Of a DNA stretch of 64,000 bases, positions 16,016 to 27,140 are shown in pieces; the first letter of the stretch is position 1, and every line of letters begins with the position of its first letter. Under the pieces are notes generated by a model. It saw only the letters and a list, made by a program, of their open reading frames with translations. It did not search any database and was not told where the DNA came from. The position numbers and the translations under genes are program-made. Source of the stretch: Moraxella cuniculi DSM 21768 (GTDB taxonomy: Bacteria > Pseudomonadota > Gammaproteobacteria > Pseudomonadales > Moraxellaceae); assembly GCF_900156515.1 (NCBI RefSeq), contig NZ_FTNU01000001.1, positions 62,001-126,000 on the forward strand. Reading direction: 5' to 3'.

Positions 16016-17205
16016 GATGGTTGTATGCCTTGGTTGGGTGCGATATGTGTGTGCTTTGATGATTGTAAAAATTTTGTCAATTGCAACAAGCGTAACCGTG
16101 TCAGCTCATCGCCAATTGCTTTGCCAGTGAGCGTTGGATTAATATTCGCCATACTAACAGATTGATAGCGAGTGATGGCATCATTCAGCCATGATTTTTT
16201 ATAAGCAATTGATTTATCTTGATAAATCTGACAAGCATCATACAACAGCATCAACAGTGCATCATCTTTGTGGGCTTTGGTATGCTCAATCATAGTAAGC
16301 AATTGTTCAGCATTTATATTTTCTAAATTAAGTAAAATTTTATGATAATTGGCAAAAGCGTGGACAAACTGGCTGATGGCTTTTGGGGCATTGAGCCGTG
16401 TTAAGCAATCGTTTAGATTATCTTTATTGTCATATAAGTTAGAAAACAGCATGGCAAAACGCACATCAAGCGGAGCATTTTGTTTGCAGGCGTGTTGTAG
16501 CCGTGCCAAAACCGCTGCATAGCTGTTGTTATCGGTGAATGTCTGTGCCAGCGTTGGCAAAATATGCAGCAAAATCTCATTATCCTGCAAACAGCTGATG
16601 AATTGATGACCGTGCGGCTGCATTAAGGCACGAGCAAACTCTGCCCAAATGCGTTCGCGGCTAAGCGTGGCAAGCTCACCACGGCTGGCAATGTCGGTCA
16701 TCAAAGTGCAGGTTGTGTCATCAATCACGAAACCAAGCGGTGATAACCGTGCATAAAATCGTGCAACTCGCAGCACTCGCAAGGGATCTTCGCTAAAAGC
16801 TGGGCTGACATGGCGGAGGATTTTATTGTGCAAATCAGCCAAGCCGCCATAAAAATCAACCACCGTGCCATCGATGGGCGTGTCATCATTGAGACCTTGC
16901 ACCTGTATGGCTAGGGCGTTAATTGTCAAATCTCGCCGCAATAAATCATCTTGCAGGCGGACGCTTTCATTGGCATCGATACAAAACGCCCGATGACCTG
17001 TGCCTGATTTTCGCTCAAGCCTTGCCAGTGCGTATTCGTTATGCGTATCAGGGTGTAAAAATACAGGAAAATCCGCCCCCACTTGGCGAAAGCCGTGTGA
17101 TAGCATGGTGTTCTGATTGCCACCGACCACCACAAAATCTTTGTCAGTAACAGGCAGACCAAGCAGCATATCACGCACCGCTCCGCCGACTAAATATATT
17201 TGCAT
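16012..17205 (-). CDS. cca: CCA tRNA nucleotidyltransferase
   Basis: A 397-residue class II nucleotidyltransferase that adds or repairs the 3' CCA end of tRNA. The N-terminus MQIYLVGGAVRDMLLG, then DKDFVVVG (metal-binding DxD), RRDLTINALA (about 110) and LRVLRVARFYARL are all conserved. The C-terminal part is helical; I do not see a clear HD phosphohydrolase dyad in it, so it may lack the extra phosphatase activity of E. coli Cca. The ATG at 17205 is the family start; an extension to 17259 is unsupported. It is coupled to the pteridine reductase gene. Confidence 0.95.
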   Translation of the reverse strand: MQIYLVGGAVRDMLLGLPVTDKDFVVVGGNQNTMLSHGFRQVGADFPVFLHPDTHNEYALARLERKSGTGHRAFCIDANESVRLQDDLLRRDLTINALAIQVQGLNDDTPIDGTVVDFYGGLADLHNKILRHVSPAFSEDPLRVLRVARFYARLSPLGFVIDDTTCTLMTDIASRGELATLSRERIWAEFARALMQPHGHQFISCLQDNEILLHILPTLAQTFTDNNSYAAVLARLQHACKQNAPLDVRFAMLFSNLYDNKDNLNDCLTRLNAPKAISQFVHAFANYHKILLNLENINAEQLLTMIEHTKAHKDDALLMLLYDACQIYQDKSIAYKKSWLNDAITRYQSVSMANINPTLTGKAIGDELTRLRLLQLTKFLQSSKHTHIAPNQGIQPS

Positions 17206-17328
17206 GGATTTGTTGTTTATTGTGCCAGTATGCCATTCACTATAGCAAGTTTTTGTCAATTTGGCAAAATGTTCTATTGAAATTAAGGCTGGCTTGATAA
17301 AAAATACAAAAATTTGTGCATTGTTTTC

Positions 17329-17356
17329 ACCGCTTGGCTAAAGTAAGCGGTATAAT
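17329..17356 (+). promoter_or_regulatory. Promoter of the yjgR-type gene with an overlapping inverted repeat
   Basis: Perfect 7-base arms ACCGCTT (17329-17335) and AAGCGGT (17345-17351), 9 nt apart. The last base of the right arm is the first T of TATAAT at 17351-17356, so a bound protein would cover the -35/-10 spacer. The repeat could be an operator or an inverted pair of Pasteurellaceae-like uptake cores; the context is native, which favours an operator. Confidence 0.45.
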
Positions 17357-17386
17357 ATTAATTTTGGCAACCATCAAGGAATATTT

Positions 17387-18898
17387 ATGCTAAGCATTGC
17401 AAAAACCACCGACACGCAGGATAATTTGGGTATCATACCAAAAATGGCAAACCGACACGGACTTATTGCAGGAGCGACAGGCACGGGCAAGACCATCAGT
17501 TTGCGTAAAATGGCAGAGGCTTTTAGTCAGGCAGGCGTGCCTGTATTTTTGGCCGATGTAAAAGGTGATTTGTCAGGCATGGTGCAGGCAGGCACCGCCA
17601 CAGGCAAAGTTGGTGAGCGTATGGCACAATTTGGGCTGTCTGATGAGTATCTGTCAGGCTTTCCTGTGCGGTTTTGGGATGTGTATGCAGAGACTGGGAT
17701 TGCGGTGCGAGTTACCATATCGCAGCTTGGCAGTGCGTTACTATCTCGCTTGATGGGGCTAAATGACACTCAAGAAGGCTTGCTAAATCTTGTCTTTAAG
17801 GTTGCTGATGACAGAGGTTGGCATTTGCTTGACTTAAAAGATTTGCGTGCCATGCTTGGCTTTGTGGCGGAGAATGCTGCCGAATTTCGCACGCAATATG
17901 GCAATATCTCAGCAGCCAGCATTGGTGCAATCCAGCGGCAGTTATTGCAGCTTGAGAGCGAGGGGGCGGATAAGTTTTTTGGTGAGCCATCATTAAATCT
18001 GCAAGACTGGCTACAAACTGATGGCGGCAAGGGGGTAATCAATATCCTAAACAGCGATAAACTCATGCGTTCGCCTCGTTTGTATGCGGCATTTTTGCTG
18101 TGGTTTTTGGCAGAGATTTTTGAGACTTTTCCTGAAGTGGGCGATTTGGATAAGCCAAAATTTGTGCTGTTTTTTGACGAGGCACATTTGTTGTTTGATG
18201 AGATGCCACAAGCACTGACCAAGCAGATTGAGCAAGTGGTGCGGTTGATTCGCTCAAAGGGCGTGGGTGTGTATTTTGTTACCCAAAATCCACTGGATTT
18301 GCCAGATACAATCTTAGGACAGCTTGGCAATCGCATTCAGCATGCCTTGCGTGCATTTACGCCTAGGGATCAAAAGGCAGTCAAAGCTGCCGCAGAGACT
18401 TTTCGCAGTACTGAGAAATTTTCTGTTGCGACCGCCATCAGTGAGCTTGGCGTTGGCGAGGCTTTGGTGTCATTTTTGGACGCAGATGGTATGCCAAGTG
18501 TGGTTGAGCGAGCGTATATTTTGCCGCCGTCATCACAGCTGGCTCCGCTTAGTGCAGCCGAGCAGCAGGCGAGTTATCAGCAGGATATTTTATACCCTCA
18601 TTATAAAGATATGCTGGATAATTATTCAGCGTTTGAGGCGTTGGCTGATGAGCGTGCCGCCAGCGAGGAACGCACAGCACAGCCATCTGATGACACCAAT
18701 ACCAAAGAAAAAGCAGCCGAAAAGTCTGAAGCGGGCGTGCTTGAGGGATTTTTGGGCGGCTTGACAGGTGGACGCAAAAAATCAGGGCAGGGCGTGGCGT
18801 ATAATGTCGCTGATCAGCTGGGCAGTCAGTTGAATAAGCAGGCGAGCCGTGCCATCAGCCGTGGTCTGATGGGCGTGATTAAAAATTTGCTAAAATAA
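17387..18898 (+). CDS. yjgR: YjgR/HerA-like DUF853 ATPase
   Basis: A 503-residue P-loop NTPase. Walker A is GATGTGKTISLRK at about residues 30-42; FLADVKGDLSGM and the Walker B FVLFFDEAHLLFDEMP (about 259-274) follow, with VYFVTQNPLDLPDTILGQLGNRIQHALR as sensor/arginine region. The family is related to HerA/FtsK-type helicases but its role in bacteria is unknown. Residues about 425-455 form a charged low-complexity linker, and the C-terminus carries the usual glycine-rich and QLGSQLNKQASRAISRGLMG tail. The promoter with inverted repeat lies at 17329. Terminator at 18918. Confidence 0.9.
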   Translation: MLSIAKTTDTQDNLGIIPKMANRHGLIAGATGTGKTISLRKMAEAFSQAGVPVFLADVKGDLSGMVQAGTATGKVGERMAQFGLSDEYLSGFPVRFWDVYAETGIAVRVTISQLGSALLSRLMGLNDTQEGLLNLVFKVADDRGWHLLDLKDLRAMLGFVAENAAEFRTQYGNISAASIGAIQRQLLQLESEGADKFFGEPSLNLQDWLQTDGGKGVINILNSDKLMRSPRLYAAFLLWFLAEIFETFPEVGDLDKPKFVLFFDEAHLLFDEMPQALTKQIEQVVRLIRSKGVGVYFVTQNPLDLPDTILGQLGNRIQHALRAFTPRDQKAVKAAAETFRSTEKFSVATAISELGVGEALVSFLDADGMPSVVERAYILPPSSQLAPLSAAEQQASYQQDILYPHYKDMLDNYSAFEALADERAASEERTAQPSDDTNTKEKAAEKSEAGVLEGFLGGLTGGRKKSGQGVAYNVADQLGSQLNKQASRAISRGLMGVIKNLLK

Positions 18899-18917
18899 CT
18901 GTCAGAACAATAAGATT

Positions 18918-18945
18918 ACGGCAAGTCAATGGCTTGCCGTTTTTA
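18918..18945. terminator. Terminator between yjgR and terD-like gene
   Basis: Perfect arms ACGGCAAG / CTTGCCGT, 7-8 nt loop, T5 on the plus side. It ends right at the stop codon of the converging terD-like gene. Confidence 0.85.
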
Positions 18946-19611
18946 CCAACGGTTGTTATTGCTGTTTTGCAAAAAATCACTGGCCGCTTTGCTGATGCCA
19001 TCAATTGACTGACTGGCAAGTTTGCCAAGTTTTAACGCCTGCATTGGCGTATGCAGTTGCCAGCCGTTGTCTTCATAAGACAGCTGCCAAGCGATTAAGG
19101 TTTTGCAATCAGGTTCAATCTGCGAAAAGCTGATACTGTGTGCTTTGGGATTGTCTTTATCGCCCAGATGTATCATGCCTTTGTCGGCGGCACGCAATGG
19201 TTGATTGTGATAACTGTTTAGTACAACTAACAAATGTTTGGCGGTATTGGGTAGTTCATTGAGGCGTAATTGCATTTGCTCTTGGGCAATCAAACTTTCC
19301 TCAAAACTTTTGGCACCGACCAGTGCATCGCCTTGGTGGCGAATGGATTCATTGGCATTACGCAAATTGCCATACCAGATTTTTTCGACAACTTGCATTG
19401 ATTTGTCAAGCACGATGCAGGATAAATCAATATCCATCGCAATTGGTGCATCGCTGACAAGTGGCAATTTGGCAAGCATGGCTGCCAGCCCTGTTTTTTC
19501 TAGGCTGGTAAAATGATAGCTTAAGCCAATCAATAAAGTGTCGCCAAGCGTGCCATCACTTAGCGATATGAGTTCATAATGTTGCTTTAAGACATGAGTA
19601 TTGTTTGACAT
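18943..19611 (-). CDS. TerD family (tellurium resistance-type) protein
   Basis: A 222-residue cytosolic protein. The core shows the TerD pattern MDIDLSCIVLDKSMQVVEKIWYGN, where acidic residues bind calcium in the family, followed by IRHQGDALVGA and FEESLIAQEQMQLRLNELPN with HLLVVLNSYH. Families of this type are linked to tellurite and general stress resistance, but the protein is a singleton here without terABCE, so resistance to tellurite should not be assumed. The C-terminal 25 residues (QSIDGISKAASDFLQNSNNNRW) are an extra hydrophilic tail. Confidence 0.75.
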   Translation of the reverse strand: MSNNTHVLKQHYELISLSDGTLGDTLLIGLSYHFTSLEKTGLAAMLAKLPLVSDAPIAMDIDLSCIVLDKSMQVVEKIWYGNLRNANESIRHQGDALVGAKSFEESLIAQEQMQLRLNELPNTAKHLLVVLNSYHNQPLRAADKGMIHLGDKDNPKAHSISFSQIEPDCKTLIAWQLSYEDNGWQLHTPMQALKLGKLASQSIDGISKAASDFLQNSNNNRW

Positions 19612-19873
19612 GATAAATTTTGGTTTGGCTGATAGTTATTATGGCGGTTTTGGCAATGGCTCAAAAGCACAAAAATCCCAAGGCGTACTTTGGTATTCAA
19701 AAGTGGCAGAAATCCAAAACCAGCGATTGGCTACCATCATACCCTATCTGGGCGGAATTTTCGAGCATGGCAACAAAATTATGACAAAAATGCAACTTGT
19801 AACAAACTGGCACAAATGCCACACAAGATTGTCAGTCGCCATTGTGTTTTGTTGCCCTGCCAAAGCAGTGCAG

Positions 19874-21268
19874 TCAGTCAAAAATCTTGCCCGAATTGAT
19901 GATGCCATTTGGGTCAAATGCTGCCTTGATGGCTTTCATGTAGGCGATTTCTTCGGGACTGCGGCTGTAGTGCAGATAGGGTTTTTTGGTCATGCCAACG
20001 CCATGTTCGGCAGAGATTGAGCCGTGGTATTTTTTGACAGTCTCAAAGACAAAAGCATTGACCGTTTGGCATTTTGCAAAAAACTCTTCTTTGCTAAGTG
20101 TTGCAGGTTTTAGGATATTTAGGTGCAGGTTGCCATCACCGATATGCCCAAACCAGCAGATTTCAAAATCAGGATAATTTTCCTTGACCACAGCTTCGAT
20201 ATCGGCAATGAAATCGCCCAGATGGCTGATAAGTACCGAGATGTCATTTTTATAAGGAGTGAAAACTGAGATGGTTTCAGAAATGCACTCACGCAGTTTC
20301 CACAACTCTTGGAGCTGGGCGATGCTTTGGCTCATCACGCCATCAACAATCAAGCCAGCTTCGGCAGCAGACTCAAACACTGCCATCGCAGTCTCTAGCA
20401 CCTCATCGCTTACCGCCTCAAACTCAAGCAAAACATAAAACGGCGTTTGGCTGTCAAAAGGTGCTTTGGTATGACCTGCGTCGATGACTTTATCAACAGC
20501 AATTTGGTCAAAAAATTCAAAAGCGGTCAGTGTCAATGCCTTGCCAAATTTATCAAGCAGTGCCACAATGCTGTCAAAATCAGGCACGCCAAGCACCATG
20601 GCTGTCAGATTGACAGGGGGTTTTTCAAGTTTAATCAGGGCTTTGGTAACAAACCCCAGCGTCCCTTCGGCACCGATAAACAGATGACGCAAATCATAAC
20701 CTGTGGCGTTTTTTAGCATACCGCCATTGAGATTTAGCACATCGCCTTTGCCAGTAACAACAGTCAGACCCAAAATCTGGTTGCGTGTCATGCCGTAGCG
20801 AATCACCTTGATGCCGCCTGCATTTGTGCCGATATTGCCACCGATTTGACTTGAACCAGAGGAGGCAAAATCCACCGCATAGTACAAATCTTGACTTTCG
20901 GCAAACTCTTGCAAGGCTTTGGTAACAACACCTGCCTCAACTTCTACTATGCGGTCAGCCGCATAAAACTTGCCAATGTTGTTCATTTTATCAAAACTGA
21001 CCACCACCTCGCCTTGTGCTGCCACAGCTGCTGCTGACAGTCCTGTGCGACCACCGCTTGGCACCAGTGGCGTGCGATGCTCATTTGCCAAACGCACAAT
21101 GGTTGCAACTTCTTCGGTGGTTTTTGGGAAAAGTACCGCTTGGCAGTTGCTCTGAAAATGCACCGTCCAATCACGACCCCAGTGCGTGCAAGACTCACTG
21201 TCGGTTTTGACGCTAAGTTCAGGCAGGGTGATGGCGATGGCGTCCAAAAAGGCTTGATGTGTATTCAT
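19874..21268 (-). CDS. FAD-linked D-2-hydroxyacid (D-2-hydroxyglutarate-type) dehydrogenase
   Basis: A 464-residue flavoprotein of the GlcD/D2HGDH/DLD family. The FAD-binding PCMH domain shows VPSGGRTGLSAAAVA (about 72-86), DFASSGSSQIGGNIGTNAGG (about 133-152), RYGMTRNQILGLTVVTG and FIGAEGTLGFVTKA. The C-terminal substrate domain has the metal-binding HIGDGNLHLNI (about 375-385) and EHGVGMTKKPYL (about 421-432), ending in NGIINSGKIF. It oxidises a D-2-hydroxyacid, probably D-2-hydroxyglutarate or D-lactate, feeding electrons to a carrier; the exact substrate cannot be read from the sequence. Confidence 0.9.
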   Translation of the reverse strand: MNTHQAFLDAIAITLPELSVKTDSESCTHWGRDWTVHFQSNCQAVLFPKTTEEVATIVRLANEHRTPLVPSGGRTGLSAAAVAAQGEVVVSFDKMNNIGKFYAADRIVEVEAGVVTKALQEFAESQDLYYAVDFASSGSSQIGGNIGTNAGGIKVIRYGMTRNQILGLTVVTGKGDVLNLNGGMLKNATGYDLRHLFIGAEGTLGFVTKALIKLEKPPVNLTAMVLGVPDFDSIVALLDKFGKALTLTAFEFFDQIAVDKVIDAGHTKAPFDSQTPFYVLLEFEAVSDEVLETAMAVFESAAEAGLIVDGVMSQSIAQLQELWKLRECISETISVFTPYKNDISVLISHLGDFIADIEAVVKENYPDFEICWFGHIGDGNLHLNILKPATLSKEEFFAKCQTVNAFVFETVKKYHGSISAEHGVGMTKKPYLHYSRSPEEIAYMKAIKAAFDPNGIINSGKIFD

Positions 21269-21520
21269 AGTTTACTCGATTGCTGGTTTGGAATGTTCAT
21301 CAAACAACACTTGACAAAAATAATCGCTATCATAGCAGATTATCGATAATTTTTTAATGATTTTTTCAAGACACTGGCTGTGAATTGTTGAATAAACGGG
21401 CAAATTTAGCATCGCCCATGCCAAAAAGCAGTCTGGGGTGGGCAGTAGCAACAAATGTGCGTGTTGATTTTTATCTTTGGCAAAATTTGTTATAATAAGC
21501 AACCCAAGATTAATTAGGCA

Positions 21521-22963
21521 ATGACAATGACAACCCAAACCACCAAAAAAGCCGAACTGCTCTGTCCCGCTGGCACTTTTAAAAATATGCAATATGCCTT
21601 TGCTTATGGGGCGGATGCTGTCTATGCAGGGCAGGCACGCTACAGCTTGCGTGTGCGTAATAATGATTTTGATGAAGAGAATTTGGCAAAAGGCATTGCT
21701 TATGCACATTCGCTTGGCAAAAAGTTTTATGTGGTGGTCAATATCCAAGCACACAACGCCAAGCTCAAGACCTTTATCGAAGACATTCGCCCTGTGATTG
21801 AGATGAATCCTGATGCACTGATTATGTCGGATGCTGGCATGATTATGATGGTGCGAGAGCATTTTCCCCATCAACAAATTCATTTGTCAGTGCAAGCCAA
21901 TGCGGTCAATTGGGCAACGGTAAAATTTTGGCAACAGATGGGCGTAAGTCGTGTCATTGTTAGTCGTGAATTATCCTTAAAAGAGATTGAACAAATCATT
22001 GCCGAAGTGCCTGATATGGAGATTGAGGTATTTGTTCATGGGGCGTTGTGCATGGCGTACTCGGGTCGTTGTTTATTATCAGGCTATATCAACAAACGAG
22101 ATGCCAACCAAGGCACTTGCACCAATGCTTGCCGTTGGTCTTATAATACTTATAAAGCCACAGAAAATGAAACGGGCGACATCGTACCAGTTACCCAAAG
22201 CACGAACACCGCTCAAGTCTTTGTGCCAAATCAAGCCACTGACAGCAACGCCATTGGCAACATCAATCTAAACGGCGATGTGGTGATGGGCGATGATTAT
22301 GTAGAAAAACCGTCCGATGAAGTAGTGCTGATCGAAGAACAAGGCCGCAAGGGTGAGTTAATGGCAATGTATGAGGACGAGCATGGTACTTATATCATGA
22401 ATTCCAAGGACTTGCGTGCGGTGGAGTTGGTGCCTGATTTGGTCAATATGGGCGTGCATTCTTTGAAGATTGAGGGGCGTACCAAGTCGCATTATTATGT
22501 TGCTCGCACTGCCCAAGTTTATCGCCGTGCCATTGATGATGCGGTTGCAGGAAAACCGTTTGACACAAGTCTCATCACCGCTCTTGATGGGCTTGCCAAT
22601 CGTGGCTATACTGAGGGTTTTTTACGCCGCCATGTACATGCTGATTATCAAAATTATGAATATGGTTCATCAAAAACTGACCATCAGCAATTTGTGGCGG
22701 AAGTTGTGGATATCTGTGCGGAGTTTTTGACCTTAGAAATAAAAAACAAACTCATGGTGGGTGATGAGATCGAAATCATGACCCCAAAAGGCAATTTGAC
22801 CTACACGCTTACCAAGATGTGGGACAAAAAAGGCAATGAAATAGATGGTGCGTTGGGTTCTGGCTGGACTGCCAAAATCGCCAATCCATTTAGCGATATA
22901 TCGCATGAAGATTTGCAATTTGCTCTTGTGATGAAAAGCGTGAGTGAGGCGATTTATACTTGA
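21521..22963 (+). CDS. trhP: tRNA 5-hydroxyuridine synthesis protein TrhP (U32 peptidase-like, YegQ)
   Basis: A 480-residue protein that, with prephenate as cofactor source, hydroxylates U34 of tRNA. The N-terminal [56 protein letters not shown] and [20 protein letters not shown] (the iron-sulfur and U32 signature) follow YegQ closely. [10 protein letters not shown] provides further cysteines. The C-terminal domain is also complete. Residues about 225-275 hold a longer insert than I remember for E. coli. TATAAT in an extended -10 lies at 21491. The restriction-modification genes start inside its stop codon. Confidence 0.93.
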   Translation: MTMTTQTTKKAELLCPAGTFKNMQYAFAYGADAVYAGQARYSLRVRNNDFDEENLAKGIAYAHSLGKKFYVVVNIQAHNAKLKTFIEDIRPVIEMNPDALIMSDAGMIMMVREHFPHQQIHLSVQANAVNWATVKFWQQMGVSRVIVSRELSLKEIEQIIAEVPDMEIEVFVHGALCMAYSGRCLLSGYINKRDANQGTCTNACRWSYNTYKATENETGDIVPVTQSTNTAQVFVPNQATDSNAIGNINLNGDVVMGDDYVEKPSDEVVLIEEQGRKGELMAMYEDEHGTYIMNSKDLRAVELVPDLVNMGVHSLKIEGRTKSHYYVARTAQVYRRAIDDAVAGKPFDTSLITALDGLANRGYTEGFLRRHVHADYQNYEYGSSKTDHQQFVAEVVDICAEFLTLEIKNKLMVGDEIEIMTPKGNLTYTLTKMWDKKGNEIDGALGSGWTAKIANPFSDISHEDLQFALVMKSVSEAIYT

Positions 22964-24685
22964 TGAAACCTATTTTGAAATGGGCTGGTGGCAAATCATC
23001 CCTGATTAATGAAATAACCAAACATTTTCCTGCTTATGTGTATGAGCGTGATTTTTGCTTGATAGAGCCGTTTGTTGGAGGTGGGGCAGTGTCTTTTTGG
23101 GCATTGTCGAATTTACCACATCTCAAAAAACTTATCATTAATGATTATAATACCGATTTAATTAACTTGTACTCTGTTATCCGTGAGCAGTCTCATCAAT
23201 TTATAGATGAAGTGCAAAACTTGCAACGGATGTACGATCAATTGCAGACTATAGAAGATAAAAAGCCTATTTACTACCAACTGCGTGACCTGTTTAATGA
23301 GCGTTCACAGTCTAATATTATCCAAGCCAGTTTATTTGTTTTTTTAAATAAAGCAGGATTTAATGGTTTGTATCGTGTTAATAAAAACAATCAATTCAAT
23401 GTCCCGATAGGCAGTTATAAAAAACCACAATTAATCAACAGTCATAATGTTTTAAAATTATCTGAAAAATTAAAAAATGTTGAAATTTTGGCAGGGGATT
23501 TTGAACAGACCCTTGAATTTATTCCACAAAATATGCCTTGCTTATTTTATATCGATCCCCCTTATCGCCCAATTAGTGATACGGCCAGTTTTACCGCCTA
23601 TGCCAACAATTCATTTGATGATGATGAACAAAAACGCTTGGCACAATTTTGTAGAAAAATTCATAAATTGGGTCATGATTTTATACTAAGTAATTCTGAC
23701 CCTAAAAACCATAATATTAATGATGATTTCTTTGATGAGCTGTATAGTGGATTTAATATTCAGCGTATCCAAGCCAACCGAGCAATCAGTGCCAAAGGAT
23801 CGGGGCGTGCAAGTATTAATGAATTGCTTATTATTAATAAGAGAAATTTAAATATGAAAATTGATTTTGATGAGTTTTTTGAAGGTTTATCAGAAACCAA
23901 CGCTACCCTAGATTATTTTACAGATTTTACAAAGGTAAAAGCTAATGTCAATCTTATAGAACTAAAATTAAATCAACTTAATTATTTAATTGGTAAAGAT
24001 GATTTAAAAACAGCTGTTACTACACTATATCAAGAATGCCCTAGTGTATTTTCAGTATTGGAAATTTTAATTGCAGTAAGACAAAAAGAGAAAAAGAAAA
24101 CCTTAAATACTCAAGGGCAAGTGGTTACATTGCAAAGTTATTTAACATCAGTGGATAAAATTGTTGAGTTTATCGAAGATACAGGATTGGCAGATATTTT
24201 TAGAGATAGAAATATCAAAAATCTAGTAGATTATGTTTTTGGTATAGAAGTTGGTTTGGATACCAATGCTAGAAAAAATCGCGGTGGAGATAATATGTCT
24301 AAAGCGGTCTCTTTGCTATTTGACAATGCAAATATTTATTATAAAACAGAAGTTAAAAATACTATTTTCCCAGAAATTGAAAGTTTAGGTGATGATGTTA
24401 AGCGATTTGATTTTGTAATCAAAACCAAAGTAAAAACTTATGTGATTGAAACTAATTATTATAACGGAGGTGGCTCAAAACTAAATGAAGTAGCACGAGC
24501 TTATACTGATGTAGCACCTAAAATCAATCAATATGCTCAATATGAATTTGTCTGGATTACCGATGGTCAGGGTTGGAAAACAGCCAAAAATAAATTACAA
24601 GAGGCTTATCGCCATATTCCTTCGGTCTATAATTTACTAACATTAAAGGATTTTATTGCTCGGGTGCAGCAAGAAGGTATCTTAA

Positions 24686-24696
<11 letters not shown>
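22963..24696 (+). CDS. GATC adenine methyltransferase fused in frame to an MboI/DpnII-type restriction endonuclease
   Basis: One continuous frame of 577 codons. Residues 1 to about 295 form a Dam-type (alpha class) N6-adenine methyltransferase: [22 protein letters not shown] for AdoMet and [10 protein letters not shown] as catalytic motif. Residues 298-577 match a DpnII/MboI-type endonuclease cutting at GATC, with [10 protein letters not shown] and [15 protein letters not shown] (about 480-507) as the catalytic-region block. In the known systems these are separate proteins. ATG 298 (23854-23856) could still allow internal initiation of a 280-residue nuclease, but its upstream sequence is a poor ribosome-binding site. 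Start ATG overlaps the trhP stop (TGATG). AT-rich and Asn/Lys-rich compared with neighbours, pointing to transfer. Confidence 0.85.
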
Positions 24697-25826
<1,130 letters not shown>

Positions 25827-25835
25827 AGGCTTGAT

Positions 25836-26282
25836 TTAGGCGGTGAGTGCTTGTTTTACCAATCCTGAAATCACGGCAGGATCAGCAAGACCCACCGTTT
25901 GTTCTTTGACGGCATTCATCACTTTGCCCATATCCTTCATGCCTTGAGCTTCGGTTGCCAAGATGGTGGCTTTGATGATGGCAACAAGCTCTGCCTCGTC
26001 AAGCTGGGCTGGCAAAAACTGACTGATGGTATCAATCTCAAACTGCTCTTTATTTGCCAAATCCTCACGGCCATTGGCTGTATAAATCTCCAAAGATTCT
26101 TGGCGTTGTTTGATTTGTTTTTGTAGCAATTCCAAGATGGCGGTATCGCCAAGCTCAGTTTGGCTATCAATTTCTACCTTTTTGATGGCAGCTTGGACAT
26201 TGCGAAGGACTTTGACGGTGTCCATTTCTCGTGCTTTCATTGCGGATTTGATGGTGTCATTTAGCGTGTCTTTTAGACTCAT
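25836..26282 (-). CDS. GatB/YqeY domain protein
   Basis: A 148-residue helical protein of the YqeY family, related to the tail domain of GatB amidotransferase. Recognisable pieces are LKDTLNDTIKSAMKAREMDTVKVLRNVQAAIKK at the N-terminus, QIKQRQESLEIYTANGREDLANKEQFE and ISQFLPAQL, ending in GMKDMGKVMNAVKEQ. It presumably binds tRNA but has no defined enzymatic role. Its start overlaps the rsmI stop by 4 nt, so it is translated together with rsmI and engB. Confidence 0.9.
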   Translation of the reverse strand: MSLKDTLNDTIKSAMKAREMDTVKVLRNVQAAIKKVEIDSQTELGDTAILELLQKQIKQRQESLEIYTANGREDLANKEQFEIDTISQFLPAQLDEAELVAIIKATILATEAQGMKDMGKVMNAVKEQTVGLADPAVISGLVKQALTA

Positions 26283-27139
26283 GATGGCTCCTGTGTGGTT
26301 ATGGTCTGTTCGTTGTTTTGTAGCGTTAGCAATCTGTCATAAACAGTGGATTTTTTTAGCTGCAGCACATCAGCAACGATGGCGGCGGCTTTTTTTGGGG
26401 GTAGCTCTTGGGCGATGCGTAATAGCCATTCGTCATATTCGGTAGTGCTATGCGTCTTGGTGTTGCCTGCAACAACCAGTACGATTTCGCCCTTTTGTTG
26501 ATTGCTGTCTTGTTTGACAAATTCCAGCAGCTGTGCCAGTGGCAGTTTTTTTATGGTTTCAAAAGTTTTGGTAAGTTCGCGGCACAAAGTGGCTTCTCGC
26601 TCACCGCCAAATACGGCAATCATATCCGTCAAGCAGTCAATAATGCGGTGCGGTGCTTCATAAAAAATCAAAGTTTCGCTGCATTTTTGCCAACTGTTCA
26701 AGGCGGCGATGCGTCCATGGGATTTTGCAGGTAAAAATCCCAAAAAGCTAAACTTATCTGATGCCAATCCAGCGACAGACAGGGCGGCAATCATCGCACA
26801 AGCCCCAACAATAGGCACAACGCCAATGCCTTGCTCGTGGGCGGCACGCACCAAGCGAAAGCCTGGGTCTGAGATAAGTGGCGTGCCAGCATCGCTGATA
26901 AGTGCAATCGATTGTCCTGATTGTAGCTTATCGATGAGTTTGGGCGTTTGGCTGTCGGCGTTATGCTCATGATAGGCAAGCGTTGGGGTGTTGATGTTAA
27001 AAAATTTTAACAAAACTGCCGAAGTGCGAGTATCCTCACAGGCGATAATATCAGCTGACTTTAGTGTGTCAATGGCACGCTGACTGATATCGGATAAGTT
27101 ACCGATGGGCGTAGCAACGATATATAGCAGACCTGTCAT
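26279..27139 (-). CDS. rsmI: 16S rRNA (cytidine1402-2'-O)-methyltransferase RsmI
   Basis: A 286-residue AdoMet-dependent methyltransferase of the tetrapyrrole-methylase fold that modifies C1402 in the decoding centre. The N-terminus GLLYIVATPIGNLSDISQRA, then ACEDTRTSAVLLKFF, ALISDAGTPLISDPGFRLV (about 80-98) and FYEAPHRI (about 155) are typical. The last 50 residues form the usual helical extension. The ATG at 27139 is chosen because the family starts just before LYIVATPIGNL; the longer frame to 27211 runs into engB. It follows engB after 1 nt. Confidence 0.95.
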   Translation of the reverse strand: MTGLLYIVATPIGNLSDISQRAIDTLKSADIIACEDTRTSAVLLKFFNINTPTLAYHEHNADSQTPKLIDKLQSGQSIALISDAGTPLISDPGFRLVRAAHEQGIGVVPIVGACAMIAALSVAGLASDKFSFLGFLPAKSHGRIAALNSWQKCSETLIFYEAPHRIIDCLTDMIAVFGGEREATLCRELTKTFETIKKLPLAQLLEFVKQDSNQQKGEIVLVVAGNTKTHSTTEYDEWLLRIAQELPPKKAAAIVADVLQLKKSTVYDRLLTLQNNEQTITTQEPS

Positions 27140-27140
27140 A

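Noticed and set aside
17770-18336. Antisense open frame of 188 codons opposite the yjgR-type gene
   Set aside because: It is a shadow of a strongly conserved ATPase frame and shows no ribosome-binding site or recognisable domain.
18943-19611. Reading the TerD protein as a tellurite-resistance operon
   Set aside because: Only one Ter-type gene is present; no terA, terB, terC, terE or terZ lies nearby.
21272-21883. Open frame of 203 codons on the minus strand across the trhP start
   Set aside because: It overlaps the conserved N-terminus of trhP and has a composition typical of a shadow frame.
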